NCBI GenBank assembly: GCA_905221605.1
Contig: CAJNDS010002490.1
Coordinates: forward strand, 534,501 to 598,500
Length of the DNA stretch: 64,000 nucleotides
Source: Symbiodinium natans
Taxonomy: Eukaryota; Sar; Dinophyceae; Suessiales; Symbiodiniaceae
Reading direction: 5' to 3'
This document shows, piece after piece, positions 19,255-29,228 of the stretch; positions within the stretch are counted from its first letter, which is position 1, and every line of letters starts with the position of its first letter. The translations under genes were made by a program, and so were the position numbers. The notes under the pieces were generated by a model. It had not been told where the DNA came from and did not search any database. It saw nothing but the letters and a program-made list of their open reading frames with translations.

Positions 19255-19440
19255 ACAACTGAACCCTAAACTCTAAACCCTAACATCCTAAACCCCAGAA
19301 CCCCAGAACCCCAGAACCCCAAAACCCCAAAACCCCAAAACCCTCAAACCCCAAGACCCTAAACCCCAAACCCTTAAACCCTCAAATCCTAAAACACCCT
19401 AGACCCTAGACCCTGAATCCTAAACCCCAAACCCTGAGTT
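19255..19440 (-). repeat. Degenerate CCCTAAA/CCCCAAAA array
   Basis: Mixed 7- and 8-base units, including three CCCCAGAA units in a row. Confidence 0.8.
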
Positions 19441-19561
19441 TTAGCCTCGGTCTTTCCGCAGCCAGCTGCGGCTCCTTTGCAGCTGCCTGGGCTTCGCGCT
19501 GAAGCAGCAGGGGTCGGCGCGGGGTGGCGGGGGGGGGTGGGTTGGATGGACCCCTTAAGTT

Positions 19562-19640
19562 GAGGGTTTAGATGAGGGTGGGTTTAGGGTTTAGGGTTTT
19601 GGGGTTTAGATTTAGGGTTTGGGGTTTAGGTTTTAGGGTG
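19562..19640 (+). repeat. Degenerate TTTAGGG array
   Basis: About eight units with TTTTGGGG and TTTAGAT variants. Confidence 0.8.
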
Positions 19641-19845
19641 AAGAGGGGGAGGAACCTGATGTTGGGGTCTAGGGCGCATATGTGGCTGCGAGGGTCTTGT
19701 TGGGTTTGCAGCGTTCGTAGGTTGCAGAAGGTCTATAGGTTTGACCTCCAGCTCCTGCCGCTTTTCTCCCGATGTGGTCAGGCTGACAATGAAGTCAGAC
19801 CCCAGCACGTCTGCTGTAGAACTTCGTGACGTAGTGCAAGCCCTA
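19641..19845. other. Unique spacer
   Basis: The plus frame (19572-19829) and minus frame (19808-19626) overlap with no recognisable domain. Confidence 0.4.
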
Positions 19846-20036
19846 AGCCCGAAACCCTAAACCCCTAAACCCCTAAACCCCTAAACCCCTAAACCCCTAA
19901 ACCCCTAAACCCCTAAACCCCTAAACCCCTAAACCCCTAAACCCCTAAACCCCTAAACCCCTAAACCCTAAACCCTAAACCCCTAAACCCTAAACCCCTA
20001 AACCCCTAAACCCCTAAACCCTAAACCCCTAAACCC
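19846..20036 (-). repeat. CCCCTAAA 8-mer array
   Basis: About 20 units are 8 bases long (CCCCTAAA) with a few 7-base CCCTAAA units near the right end. It is the opposite-strand counterpart of the TTTAGGGG array at 33.6 kb. Confidence 0.95.
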
Positions 20037-20114
20037 TTGGAATCTATAGGGCTGCTCATGGGAGTCGGCCCGCCCCTGCTCAGCACAGCGTTGCGCCCAT
20101 TGTAGCTCTGCCTC

Positions 20115-20295
20115 TACTATACTCCCCTTAGAACCTTGTTTAGGGTTAGGGTTTAGGGTTTAGGGTTTAGGGTTTAGGGTTTAGGGTTTAGGGTTTAAGG
20201 TTTAGGGTTTAGGGTTTGGGGTTTAGGGGTTTAACATCCTCTTGGGTTTTATGTAAACAAAAATGGAAAATAATTCCCAAGGGGGAGACAGTCTA
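20115..20295. repeat. Family J MITE with central telomeric insertion
   Basis: CTATACTCCCCTTAGAACCTT is followed by a TTTAGGG array (about 20138-20233) and then ACATCCTCTTGGGTTTTATG to CCCAAGGGGGAGACAG. The copy at 43.6 kb has the same two flanks with 25-30 bp between them and no array, so it serves as an empty-site comparison. Confidence 0.85.
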
Positions 20296-20297
20296 GT

Positions 20298-20418
20298 TTC
20301 ATGGGCCCTCAATATGGTCCCTTGCCTCCCTTAAAAGGTTCGGATGCATGGGCCCTTCATTTGAAAACGGTATAAAGAAGATACATCCCCCTTCAAGGGC
20401 CCATACTAAGGGACCATT
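20298..20418. repeat. Family R/F-like MITE
   Basis: TTTCATGGGCCCTCAATATGG and GGGCCCATACTAAGGGACCAT are imperfect inverted ends. The next array begins immediately at its right edge. Confidence 0.7.
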
Positions 20419-20672
20419 TAAACCCTAAACCCTAAACCCTAAACCCTAAACCCTAAACCCTAAACCCTAAACCCTAAACCCTAAACCCTAAACCCTAAAC
20501 CCTAAACCCTAAACCCTAAACCCTAAACCCTAAACCCTAAACCCTAAACCCTAAACCCCCTAAACCCTAAACCCTAAACCCTAAACCCTAAACCCTAAAC
20601 CCTAAACCCTAAACCCTAAACCCTAAACCCTAAACCCTAAACCCTAAACCCTAAACCCTACCCTAAAACTCT
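20419..20672 (-). repeat. Longest CCCTAAA array of the window
   Basis: About 36 near-identical heptamers, with one CCCCCTAAA slip at about 20555 and one CCCTACCCTAAAA at the right edge. Confidence 0.98.
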
Positions 20673-20881
20673 CAAAGCGGGTAGGGGGGGGGGGGGGGGG
20701 GTCTTGGGGTTGCCTTCGGGTTGGACATGTGCGGGAGCCGCCCAAGCTGTAGCGGCTCCTGAACCCTCAGCCCTAAACTCAAATTTAGGGTTTAGGGTTT
20801 AGGGTTGTCCTGGGCGGGGCCTTAACCTACAGAGACGACCCAATGCCGCATTACTACTACGCGCTCCGTACCACGACCTAG
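20673..20881. other. Spacer with poly-G run
   Basis: A 16-base G run lies at about 20686-20701 and a three-unit TTTAGGG run at about 20786. No gene recognised. Confidence 0.5.
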
Positions 20882-20992
20882 TCTCTGCTTAAGAATCACC
20901 CAAAAACAACAGATAATAGTCCCTCTAGTACCCCTATGAGGAAGAATTTGTTTTGGGGGGGGGGGGGGGGGCGGAGGGTTCTTAAGCAAAGA
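20882..20992. repeat. Family I MITE, full length
   Basis: CTCTGCTTAAGAATCACCC and GGGTTCTTAAGCAAAG are inverted ends, with CCCAAAAACAA opposite TTTGTTTTGGGGG. The right arm holds an 18-base G run. Confidence 0.85.
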
Positions 20993-21116
20993 GTAATTAC
21001 AGTTCCTGGGGCTTGCTCTCAACTAGGGTCCTGCTTTGGGGACTTTTTTAAGAAGGAACTCTGGATTCCTAAACTCCCTATATCTCGGGAAAAAACACCC
21101 ACCTGAATGCCTCCTA

Positions 21117-21170
21117 AGCCCTAAACCCTAAACCCTAAACCCTAAACCGTAAACCCTAAACCCTACAACC
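21117..21170 (-). repeat. CCCTAAA array
   Basis: About seven units. Confidence 0.9.
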
Positions 21171-21266
21171 CAAAGTGGATTTTGCGGCTTGGCGTCTGTC
21201 CATGTGCCGGCATGGCCTGTCCAAGGTGGGAGTTTTGGCCAAGGAGCGCGGGATTCGAGGGGTGCT
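21171..21266. other. Unique spacer
   Basis: Nothing recognised. Confidence 0.4.
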
Positions 21267-21560
21267 TTACTTGGAGGTTCATGGTACTACGGGGTTTAGG
21301 GTTTAGGGTTTAGGGTTTAGGGTTTGGGGTTTGGGGTTTGGGGCTTGGAGGTTCATGGTACTTATTAACCAACTGTAACTGTGCTTACAACCCACTTATA
21401 AGCCCCTTAAGTGCCCTAACAGGGCTATCGGTACACTTAAGAAGAACAGTCATAATTGGTTAAACCCTAAACCCTAAACCCTAAACCCTAAACCCTAAAC
21501 CCTAAACCCTAAACCCTAAACCCTAAATCCTAAACCTTAAGTGCCATGAACCTCCAAGCA
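21267..21560. repeat. Family A MITE with duplicated left end and two arrays
   Basis: TACTTGGAGGTTCATGGTAC is followed by TACGGGG and TTTAGGG units (about 21291-21343). A second left end, CTTGGAGGTTCATGGTAC, then leads into a normal A interior. CCCTAAA units (21462-21538) interrupt the right arm before GTGCCATGAACCTCCAAGCA. Confidence 0.9.
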
Positions 21561-21756
21561 GGGCCAAGGGTTTCAGGCGACTTCGGGCTTTAAGGGTTGT
21601 GGGTTCTACCCTAAACCCCAAACCCTATAGCCTAAACCCCAAACCCTATACCGCAAACCCTAAACCCTAAACCGGGGCTTCAGGTCCCCCCACCAGAAAA
21701 GGGCCTGAAGCAAACAAACCCTTAAAAAGGGACCCAACAGCAAGCGTTGCTGAACC
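21561..21756. other. Spacer with CCCTAAA-like units
   Basis: Degenerate C-strand units lie at about 21608-21675. No gene seen. Confidence 0.5.
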
Positions 21757-21893
21757 TGACTTGGAGGTGCATGGTACTTCGAACCCAGTTGTAACTGCAC
21801 ATAAAACCCACTTAGAAGCCCCTTTCGGGCCCCAACGTGGCTTGGGCTGTAACAGTTAAAATTGGGTGAACAAGTACCCTGAACCTCCAAGTC
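21757..21893. repeat. Family A MITE
   Basis: GACTTGGAGGTGCATGGTACT and GTACCCTGAACCTCCAAGTC are inverted ends. The left half lacks the usual ATTAACCAATT stretch. Confidence 0.8.
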
Positions 21894-21906
21894 CTCCAAG
21901 AGGGGG

Positions 21907-22063
21907 TTACTTGAAGGTGCATGGTACTTACTAACCAATTATAACTGTACTTATTTTCCTACTTATAATACCCCCCAAAGGGCCTTATAGGGGTTATCCC
22001 AATTGCAAGTAGGGTTATAAGCCCAGTTATAATTGGTTAGTAAGTACCATGAACCTTCAAGTA
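21907..22063. repeat. Family B MITE
   Basis: TTACTTGAAGGTGCATGGTAC and GTACCATGAACCTTCAAGTA are near-perfect inverted ends. It lies 13 bp from the previous A element. Confidence 0.9.
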
Positions 22064-22735
22064 GGGGGTTAGGGGTTCGCAGGTTGAGGATCAGTGTAGG
22101 TCTCAGCTTCAGTCTTAGGGTTTCGGGCTGCGGATTAGGATTAGGGGTTAGGGGTTAGGCTTAGGGGTTCGGGGTTCAAGTTTAGGGGTAGAAACGGGGC
22201 TTAGGAAACCCACCCCAGACCATAAGTTTTCAGGGGTTTAGGGTCTTGGGCTTTCAGCTGGCCCGGCCTTGGCGCGCAAGAGTTGAGCGGCTGGACCAAC
22301 TCCCGAAACCCTAAACCCTAAACCCTAAACCCCAAACCCTGAACCCTAAACCAGGATTTGGGGTGTTCGTTCTGAGGCGTGACCGTCCCTTCATGTGCTA
22401 GAAGGCCGAGGGATAGAAGCACGGGAAAGCTCCTGAACGAGAAGATGGGAGTTGGGGGTTCGGAAGACTTTGACTAAACAGCTTCGGCGGCCATGCATCC
22501 GCACATGTCTTGGGTTTGGGGTTTGGGGTTTAGGGTTTAGGGTTTAGGGTTTAGGACTGAGGGTTTAGGGTTTAGGGTTTAGGGTTTTAGAACCGTGCCA
22601 CTGGGCTACCAAGACGTACATCCAAGGCAAAGCCAAAACTGGAGCTGATCTGCACGAGCCAAGTAAGAAATACCACCGGAAGTCTAAGCCCAAGAAAAGC
22701 CCCCCCCTCCCCGCCCTCGCCCGACATCGGCCTAG
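22064..22735. repeat. Scattered arrays in unique spacer
   Basis: CCCTAAA units lie at about 22303-22350 and TTTGGGG/TTTAGGG units at 22509-22590, with TTAGGGG-like decay at 22125-22200. No gene is recognised. Confidence 0.65.
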
Positions 22736-22910
22736 ACCCTAAACCCTAAACCCTAAACCCCAAAACCTAAGCCCTATAAACCCTAAACCCTAAGCCCTAA
22801 GCCCTAAGCCCTACGCCCTAAGCCCTAAGCCCTAAGCCCTAAGCCCTAAGCCCTAAGCCCTAAGCCCTAAACCCTAAACCCTAAACCCTAACCCTGAACC
22901 CTAAACCCAA
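22735..22910 (-). repeat. CCCTAAA array with homogenised CCCTAAG core
   Basis: About eleven consecutive CCCTAAG units (22790-22868, one CCCTACG) are embedded in CCCTAAA units. Confidence 0.95.
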
Positions 22911-23035
22911 CGTCTCTTTTCAGCGTCTCGGGAGATGCGCGCGCTTTCTTGCTTGCGGGGCGGCCGGTAGGTTCAAACCTGCCGAAATGCACAGCCCTAA
23001 ACCCTAAACCCTAAACGCTAAACCAGAGGCCCAAG

Positions 23036-23205
23036 ACCCCCCTCAATTGAGGAATATACCTTCAATCACAATGGGGATCCTTGGTATGATCTTGAGAATA
23101 AATATGTAAACAAATAACTCAATAAACACATGTATATATAGATATGAAGGAACATTTCTATGATGATTCAAGGTAAAGGTATATTTCTTAATTAAGCTCT
23201 CTGGA
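23036..23205. repeat. Family D MITE with AT-rich interior
   Basis: TCAATTGAGGAATATACCTTC and GGTATATTTCTTAATTAAGC are D arms, closed by CTCTCTGG. An AT-rich insertion with CATGTATATATAG lies at the centre. Confidence 0.75.
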
Positions 23206-23548
23206 CCAAGGGTTGAGCGGGTCAGTAAGCTTGGGTGGTCTATTGACATGTTTGCAGTGCTCGGGTTTGCGGGTTTTTGTGGGGCATTGGCGAGGGGCAA
23301 GTACGCAAGCAGACGTCTGGAAGACATGGAGATCGATGGGACTAGAACTGAGACACCGAAACACAGCCCCAAACCCCGGAACCCTCCAGCCCGTTTAGGG
23401 TTTTGGGAGTTTGGGTTATAGGGTTCTGGCTCAAGTATGCAACTGGAAAGTTTCGGCCTGACCGAGAAAATTCATGAACAACTTCTTCGTGCCTCGGCCG
23501 ATGAAAAGGGAATCGACGATGTGCAGTATTTCTTAAGCTTAGAGACCT
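23206..23548. other. Unique spacer
   Basis: Overlapping short frames occur on both strands (23213-23563). No repeat or domain recognised. Confidence 0.4.
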
Positions 23549-23600
23549 GCCCAGAGAGCCCAATACCCCTTAATTAAGGAATTTGCCTAAATTATATGTG
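23549..23600. repeat. Family D MITE, left half only
   Basis: CCCAGAGAGCCCAATACCCC and TTAATTAAGGAATTTGCC match D. No matching right half follows. Confidence 0.75.
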
Positions 23601-24057
23601 CAGAGTCTGTGAAATCCCTGCTTGGTACAACAATATCCACAAACTGGAAGTGTGCACACGTGTGTTTCCCGAGGTTGCAAAGGACACCGGAAAATTTGGA
23701 GCCCTGTTGCTTCGGCTGCTGCACTGAGTATAACCAAACATACATATACCCAGGATGTAGGGGCGACCGTAGCTTTTATCCAGAACCTTTAACTTCGGGG
23801 CTGAATGCCCTAGCCCAAGCAAGTTAACCTTTTATAGATGGTCGGATTCTCTATAACCAAAACGGTTCAAGGTTACCTACCCAGTTCCTAAGTGGATATA
23901 TTTTGTGTGCTGCCACACTTGCGGCTGCCAGGTGCTGGTGCAGGCTTGTTTCCCTGAGAAAACCCTTAAACAAACGCTGTAAGCCCTCAAGCCCCACAAA
24001 CCCTAAACCCTTGAAAGCCGAAACCCTACAAACCCACTTGGGGTTAGGAGTCAGGAC
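23601..24057. other. Unique region
   Basis: About 450 bp without repeats. Short frames of 72 and 76 codons oppose each other at 23592-23827 and have no recognisable domain. Confidence 0.4.
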
Positions 24058-24302
24058 CCAAAACCCTAAACCCTAAACCCTAAACCCTAAACCCTAGAAG
24101 TTAGGACGCGGGGTTGGTATACTCGCGCCGATGCGTGTGGCAGGCCCTGGGGCCCTAGGTGACCAGCTGTGAAAAGTCGGTGTCCTCCAAGAGGTCACCT
24201 GCAAGAAGAGGCTCAGGGTTTCGGGCTTAGAGGATTTTAGGGTTTAGGGTTTAGGGTTTAGGGTTTAGGGTTTAGGATTTAGGTTTAGGGTTTAGGGTTT
24301 GT
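24058..24302. repeat. CCCTAAA array, spacer, TTTAGGG array
   Basis: C-strand units at 24058-24100 and G-strand units at 24235-24302 flank unique sequence. Confidence 0.85.
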
Positions 24303-24384
24303 GGGGAAATTGGAAAAGTGGGCTTCAGCTGCTTTGTCTCGCCTTGCCTGGCACTGTGTTGGTTCTAGCATGCTGTGCACGTCT

Positions 24385-24463
24385 GTGTATGAGAGAGAGA
24401 GAGAGAGATAGGTGGTCCTGTGTCTGTGGTTGTTTGCACTTCGTCTCCCCCCCCCCCCCCCCA
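24385..24463 (+). repeat. GA microsatellite and poly-C run
   Basis: (GA)n lies at about 24391-24408 and a 16-base C run at about 24447-24462. Confidence 0.85.
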
Positions 24464-24663
24464 AACGCCAAGTAACTCAGGCCGCAAACCCCTAAAGCCT
24501 GAATTTTGGACCCCAAGCACAAAACCCTGAACCCTACCCTAAACCCTTAAGACTCTTTAAACAAACACGCGGGACTCTCCAGGCTTGTGGATTTCTGGAA
24601 AGCAGGGCACGTAGGGGTTAGGTTGGGAACTGCCCTAGGCCAAATGATAAGCGACAAAAAAAG

Positions 24664-24722
24664 GGGTTTAGGGTTTAGGGTTTAGGGTTTAGGGTTTAGG
24701 TTTTAGGGTTTAGGGTGTAGAA
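24664..24722 (+). repeat. TTTAGGG array replacing the left end of an H element
   Basis: Eight units run up to GTGTAGAAGGGGAACCTACTA, which is already inside family H. Confidence 0.85.
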
Positions 24723-24723
24723 G

Positions 24724-24899
24724 GGGAACCTACTATCTGGAGGTCTGCACTAGACCGAGACCCAAGAGTAACCTAGGAATAAAAACAACCCTTTTTGGTA
24801 TAAAGGGGCTTGTAAGGGAACCTAAACCCTAAAAAAGGAATCAGGGCCTACTCTGGGTCCTAGTATATTTGGGGTCCCCTTATGTTCGTAAACTCTCCC
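24724..24899. repeat. Family H MITE interrupted by family E
   Basis: GGGGAACCTACTATCTGG and CCCCTTATGTTCGTAAACTC match the middle and right end of H. A full E element separates them. Confidence 0.75.
24751..24863. repeat. Family E MITE nested in family H
   Basis: TAGACCGAGACCCAAGAGTAA and TACTCTGGGTCCTA are inverted ends, with GGGCTTGTAAGGGAACC typical of E. Confidence 0.8.
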
Positions 24900-24957
24900 A
24901 TTGAGGGGCGGCAGGATCCAACTGGTCTGGATGGTGCAGAGACTGGACAGTTTCCCA

Positions 24958-25160
24958 CAAACCCTAAACCCTAAACCCTAAACCCTAAACCCTAAACCCT
25001 AAACCCTAAACCCTAAGTTGGATCGGAAAACTCGCGCTTCGAAGGTAGGGTTGTGAAGTAGGAGACGCCCCAACCAGGGACCCTTTAGGGAACTTGTATC
25101 GAAGGAGACCCCTAAACCCTAAACCCTAAACCCTGAACCCTAAACCCTAAACCCTAGAGC
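24958..25160 (-). repeat. Two CCCTAAA arrays with unique spacer
   Basis: Units at 24960-25015 and 25109-25157, with about 90 bp between. Confidence 0.9.
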
Positions 25161-25429
25161 CAAAACCCCAAGCCCTAAGCCCTCAACTTCTGCGAATGTA
25201 GCCCTGAGAGGTTCCCTGCATATACCCCTAATAGGGCCCTGGCAGTCCCTCACGAAAAGTCTTTAAAAAAGGGTCCCCCAACCCCAGCGTCCTAAACACT
25301 AAGCCCAAAACCCTAAACCCGCATCCCATGAATGTATCCCTACTTCGTGCCTCTTCGCTAAAGCCCCCCAATCCTCCAAGGAAAGCCTGGGAGCCCTCCC
25401 GTCTTTGCTTGGGATTTGGGCGGCGGCTT
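25161..25429. other. Unique spacer
   Basis: Isolated heptamers only. No gene recognised. Confidence 0.4.
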
Positions 25430-25492
25430 GGGGTTTAGGGTTTAGGGACCCTAAACCCTAAACCCTAAACCCTAAACCCTAAACCCTAAACT
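25430..25492. repeat. Head-to-head telomeric arrays
   Basis: TTGGGGTTTAGGGTTTAGGG is followed immediately by ACCCTAAACCCTAAACCC and about five more C-strand units. Only one base (A) lies between the two strands. This is the cleanest fusion-type junction in the window. Confidence 0.95.
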
Positions 25493-25612
25493 TGAGGTTT
25501 CTATTGGGCTTTACGGGAGGAGCTGCCGCCCTGTGACGGCCGCGCCTTGGTCGATGCATTATGCTTCCTTGAGGGACAGGGAGAGGCCCTTTTCGCTGAC
25601 CTGCCGCGGGTT
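25493..25612. other. Unique spacer
   Basis: Part of a 107-codon plus frame whose second half is the translated 9-mer repeat. Not supported as a gene. Confidence 0.4.
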
Positions 25613-25740
25613 GCGTTTAGGGTTTAGGGTTTATAGAGTTTATAGGCTTGACAGTGTTTGTAGGGTTTATAGCGTTTATGGGGTTTATAGGGTTTATAGG
25701 CTTTATAGGGTTTATAGGGTTTATAGGGTTTATAGGGCTT
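25613..25740 (+). repeat. TTTATAGGG 9-mer array
   Basis: After two TTTAGGG units the period changes to nine bases (GGGTTTATA), with about a dozen units including variants. It gives the NPINPI and KPYKPY frames, which are not genes. Confidence 0.95.
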
Positions 25741-26134
25741 TGGGAGCCCATGATAAGCACCCCTTCGCGCCCATGATAAGCACCCCTCGTCCAGATCCCC
25801 AAAAGCCAAAACTCCTTAGGCCTTTCAGCCCTTCCTTGTTCTTGCTATCTTATTGAGAAACCTAACAACCCAAAAAGGCTAAGGATCCAAGGTTACAGTA
25901 AAGCACCGCAGAGTTGAAATTCCTCCCAAGCCCCAACGAGCAAGAAACCCGTCGAGCGCTGCCTCATGAGGGTCTGGGGTGCTTCGTGAGTCTAGGTTTT
26001 CCGCGTATGTGGCATCTAGGGATCTGGGAGGCTATGGCTTAGGGTTCAGAGATCCCAGAAATGCCAAGGCTTCATGCTGTGTGAGAGCAGAGCTGTGGGC
26101 ATCCCAGCATCGCATATATAAGTTAGAGCAGTGT
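25741..26134. other. Unique spacer
   Basis: CCCATGATAAGCACCCCT is repeated at 25747 and 25771. No other structure is recognised. Confidence 0.5.

Positions 26135-26178
<44 letters not shown>
26135..26178 (+). repeat. Poly-G tract of 44 bases
   Basis: An uninterrupted run of 44 G, the longest homopolymer in the window. Confidence 0.95.
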
Positions 26179-26179
<1 letters not shown>

Positions 26180-26635
26180 GAGGGCGTTCCCTTCCCTTGC
26201 AGTGCTTTAGGGTTGCAGGTTTAAAGGATTTAGGCAACCTGGTTTGAAGTTTGAGGGTTCAAGATTCAGGCTTTATGGAACATGAGGGGTGGGGTGGCTT
26301 TTGTGCTTCTGAGCGTTTGGGTTTCGGGGGCATTGAGAGAAGGAAAGCAAACCCACTTGCAGTCCAGTCGAGTCCCCTTTAATCAAAAAGATCACCAAAA
26401 AAAGACTCCGCTCCCAGTATTTTTCCAGTAAATCGGGGTAACCCGACTAAACCCCAAAATGCTATAACCCTGCTTAAAGGAACACCCCCCCAAAAAAAAC
26501 AAATAAAATAAAAACAACAAAGAAGAGGTACAACCCTGTTGAATCCAAACCCCCCACTGTCCCTCGCATTGCCAAGTGTTCGGAAACCTGCATATCTGCA
26601 CCCAGGGTGAATCGTTTCCAAGATCCCATGTGCCA
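26179..26635. other. Unique spacer
   Basis: A C8A8 run lies at about 26486-26500. Minus-strand frames of 85 and 107 codons run through the poly-C tract. No gene is recognised. Confidence 0.4.
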
Positions 26636-26710
26636 CCCCCCCCCCCCCCCCCCCCCCTCCCCCCCCCCCCCCTTCCCCGCTCCCCCCCCCCCCCCGCCCG
26701 CCGCCCCCCC
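26636..26710 (+). repeat. Poly-C rich tract of about 75 bp
   Basis: C runs of up to 22 bases are broken by TT, G and CGC. Confidence 0.9.
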
Positions 26711-26737
26711 ACCAACCTCGATTTTGTCTACGAAGTC

Positions 26738-26893
26738 TACTTAACCTACATGGAGGACTTCGAGCCTTCCAGGTGCAGTTGTACTTGGGGTTGAGTACCC
26801 CTAACCCCTAAACCCTGAAACCTGAACCCTGAACCCTGAACCCTAAACCCTAAACCCTAAACCCTAAACCCTAAACCCTAACCCTCCAAGTAG
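26738..26893. repeat. Family A MITE fragment with telomeric insertion at the right end
   Basis: GCAGTTGTACTTGGGGTTGAG and TACCCCTAA match the right arm of the variant A copy at 10.1 kb. CCCTAAA/CCCTGAA units (about 26802-26882) follow, then CCTCCAAGTAGGG. Confidence 0.7.
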
Positions 26894-27066
26894 GGTAAGC
26901 CCTACGAGCTTGTAGGCTTCTACATGCTCCATAGACCCTTTAAGCCCTATCGACCCTATAAGCCTTGTAACCCTTATAATTAAACCCTGTAGACCCTTTA
27001 ACACCTAAACCCTAAACCCTAAACCCTAAAGCCTAAACCCTAAACCCTGAATGAACCTCCAAGTAG
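26894..27066 (-). repeat. CCCTATAAG-like units and CCCTAAA array ending in a family A terminus
   Basis: Decayed CCTATNNACCCT units lead into CCCTAAA units (27003-27050). The array ends at GAATGAACCTCCAAGTAGAAA, a family A right end with no A body on its left. Confidence 0.75.
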
Positions 27067-27158
27067 AAACCCTAAAGCGCAGCGGCTCCCTGGGCTGCCC
27101 CCCCGCCTGCAGGATTCGCACCTTCAAATTCTGGCCCTCCTGCCAAGAAACTTCGGAG

Positions 27159-27195
27159 GGTTTAGGGTTTAGGGTTTAGGGTTTAGGGTTTCGGG
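27159..27195 (+). repeat. TTTAGGG array
   Basis: Five units. Confidence 0.9.
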
Positions 27196-27743
27196 CCCCT
27201 TCGTTTTTTTCCGAGTGTTAAAGCGAGACCTGACAAGGTCTTCTTTGTGTGCTGGCAGTCGTGTAGGGCCACGGCCGTCGGTATCTTGCAGGTAAAAACC
27301 ATACTCTCGAGTGAACACTTGGGGGGTGCAGGGTGCAGGCAACATCATGCACTGTGAGAGCAGCTGCTTTTTGTTTGCGTTTGCTACCCCAAAGAAAGGC
27401 TTCTCAAGCTTACTGTAGGTGAACCCTGTGCCCCTAAACCCTAAAACCCTAATGTTCTCTTGGGCGAAAGGTGGCCGATACCGGCGACCCTGGCACTCCA
27501 AGACCTCTCCAGCTTGAAATTCACGGTCCTCAGAAAGGCCCCCCAGGCATCTAAGGAATGACCTTGAACAACACGAATCCTAAACCCTAAACCCTAAACC
27601 CTAACCATAAACCCCTTCACACCAAACCTGAAGCCCGAAACCCGGCTAAGCCCTAAGCCCTATGAGCCCCGCACCATCCTAAGTCAAGCCTGAACCCGAG
27701 CTCTGTGAACTCTTCTATTGAACAACCACCACCAAACATAACA
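27196..27743. other. Mostly unique region
   Basis: A minus-strand frame of 110 codons (27501-27169) ends in a telomere-repeat translation and has no recognisable domain. CCCTAAA units lie at about 27577-27612. Confidence 0.4.
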
Positions 27744-27849
27744 ATTGCTCAAGAAGCACCCCCCCCCCGGAAAAAAAAAAGAAGCTATTCTTCCTTAGAA
27801 GGGTCATGCAGGGATTTGCTATTTGCGGGGGAGGGGGTGGGCCAAGCAT
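27744..27849. repeat. Family I MITE
   Basis: ATTGCTCAAGAAGCACCCCC and GGGGGTGGGCCAAGCA are imperfect inverted ends. TATTCTTCCTTAGAAGGGTC is the internal I sequence, next to a C9 and A10 pair. Confidence 0.75.
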
Positions 27850-27854
27850 CAAAA

Positions 27855-28045
27855 ACAAAATATATAATAGTAATAATAATATTAAAAATAATAGTAGCAA
27901 TAATAATAATGATAATGATAATGATAATAATCATAATAAAGATAATAATCATCATCATAAAATAATAGCAATGATTATAAGCACAATAATAATAATACTA
28001 ATAATAAGAAGAGTTATAACAGCAAACAACAATGATAATCATATG
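27855..28045 (+). repeat. AAT/ATG trinucleotide-rich tract
   Basis: Mixed AATAAT, GATAAT and CATCAT triplets. The open frames across it are low complexity. Confidence 0.9.
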
Positions 28046-28465
28046 AGCTTTTGTATATATCTTCTTCTTACAAGACGATGATAGGGAGTATTATTTCTTG
28101 CTTCTTTTGGGGGTTCTTATGACGTGATAGTAGAAAGAGCCGGACGCCGACCCTAAACCCTAAACCCTAAGCCCAAAACGCTAAACCCTAAACCCTAGAC
28201 CCTAGACCCTAAACCCTAAACCCTAAACCGCCTTTGAGCCTCCCAGGAGGACGCAGCCTAGCCTAAGTTCCCGTCGCTCTGCGAACTCATCGCAAGCGAA
28301 CTGAGGAGTCCCTTGAGAAGCTGGGATTAGGGTTTAGGGTTTAGGGTTTAGGGATTTGGGTTTTTTGGGTTTAGGGTTTAGGGTCAAGACCCTGAACGAA
28401 TATACCTGAAATCGTCTGAATCATCAAGGGTCTTTATATAGGGGGAATTCTTCACTCAGGGGTAT
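28046..28465. repeat. Spacer with two arrays
   Basis: CCCTAAA units at about 28150-28230 and TTTAGGG units at 28327-28385, with unique sequence between. Confidence 0.7.
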
Positions 28466-28629
28466 TGCTTGGAGGTTCAGGGTACTTATTATAACCCAAG
28501 TATAACTGCGCTTATAAGCCCCTAAGTCCTCTCAACAGGTCATAAGTATATAGTTGGTGTTGTAAGTGCCTCTAAACCCTAAACGCTAAACCCTAAACCC
28601 TACACCCTAAACCCTAGACCTCCAAGTAG
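28466..28629. repeat. Family A MITE with telomeric insertion at the right end
   Basis: GCTTGGAGGTTCAGGGTACTT opens it. The right arm reaches GTAAGTGCC, then about eight CCCTAAA units (28563-28617), then GACCTCCAAGTAG. The array occupies the same site as in the 453-690 copy. Confidence 0.85.
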
Positions 28630-28705
28630 TGCTAGCCCGAGCCGAACACAAAGGGACCGCTGTGTAACGTGCGTCCGGTGTTGTGGCGGACACAGGTGCA
28701 GGTCT

Positions 28706-28785
28706 GTTTTAGGTTCAGGGTTTAGGGTTTAGGATTTAGGGTTTAGGGTTTAGGGTTTAGGGTTTAGGGTTTCGGGTTTAGGGCC
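28706..28785 (+). repeat. TTTAGGG array
   Basis: About ten units. Confidence 0.9.
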
Positions 28786-29087
28786 CTTTGAGAAAATGAA
28801 CCTTGTTCGCTATACGGCCCACGAGCCGGACCCAGACATCATCCTTATTCGACGATGCTGGCCGCTCTCAGCTTCCAGTTGCTCGCGATGGGTCAGCCGA
28901 GTTGTCCGCCTGCGCAGGGGATGTAGCAGGTCACAAATCCGTTACGAACAGCTCATAGAGAATTTTGCCTACGAATCAACGAAGCTATGCTGTAAAAACT
29001 CCTTTAAGAAAGCCCTTATCCGCGCTAAAGTTTAAAACCAATACAGAGCTTCTCATGCAGGAGCTGATCATCGCTGGGGTATCACTT
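28786..29087. other. Unique region
   Basis: A plus-strand frame of 79 codons (28796-29035) is free of repeat translation but has no recognisable domain. Confidence 0.4.
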
Positions 29088-29228
29088 TAAGAGTAGTTAA
29101 ATGGTCCCTTAAAGATGGGCCCTTAAATGGGGCCCCCTTCTATACCCATTTTTTACCCGATAACCCAAGGCCCGTACTTCAGAACCCTGATCAGGAGGGA
29201 CCCTGTTAAGGGACCATGCAACTTCCCT
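29088..29228. repeat. Family F MITE
   Basis: AAGAGTAGTTAAATGGTCCC and GGGACCATGCAACTTCC are inverted ends, with CCCAAGGCCCGTACTTCAGA typical of F. Confidence 0.85.

Noticed and set aside
22921-22985. GGTAGGTTCAAACCTGCC hairpin resembling a tRNA T arm
   Set aside because: No matching acceptor stem, D arm or anticodon arm lies at the right distance.
25617-25809. Frames reading NPINPINPI and KPYKPYKPY
   Set aside because: They are two registers of the TTTATAGGG 9-mer array.
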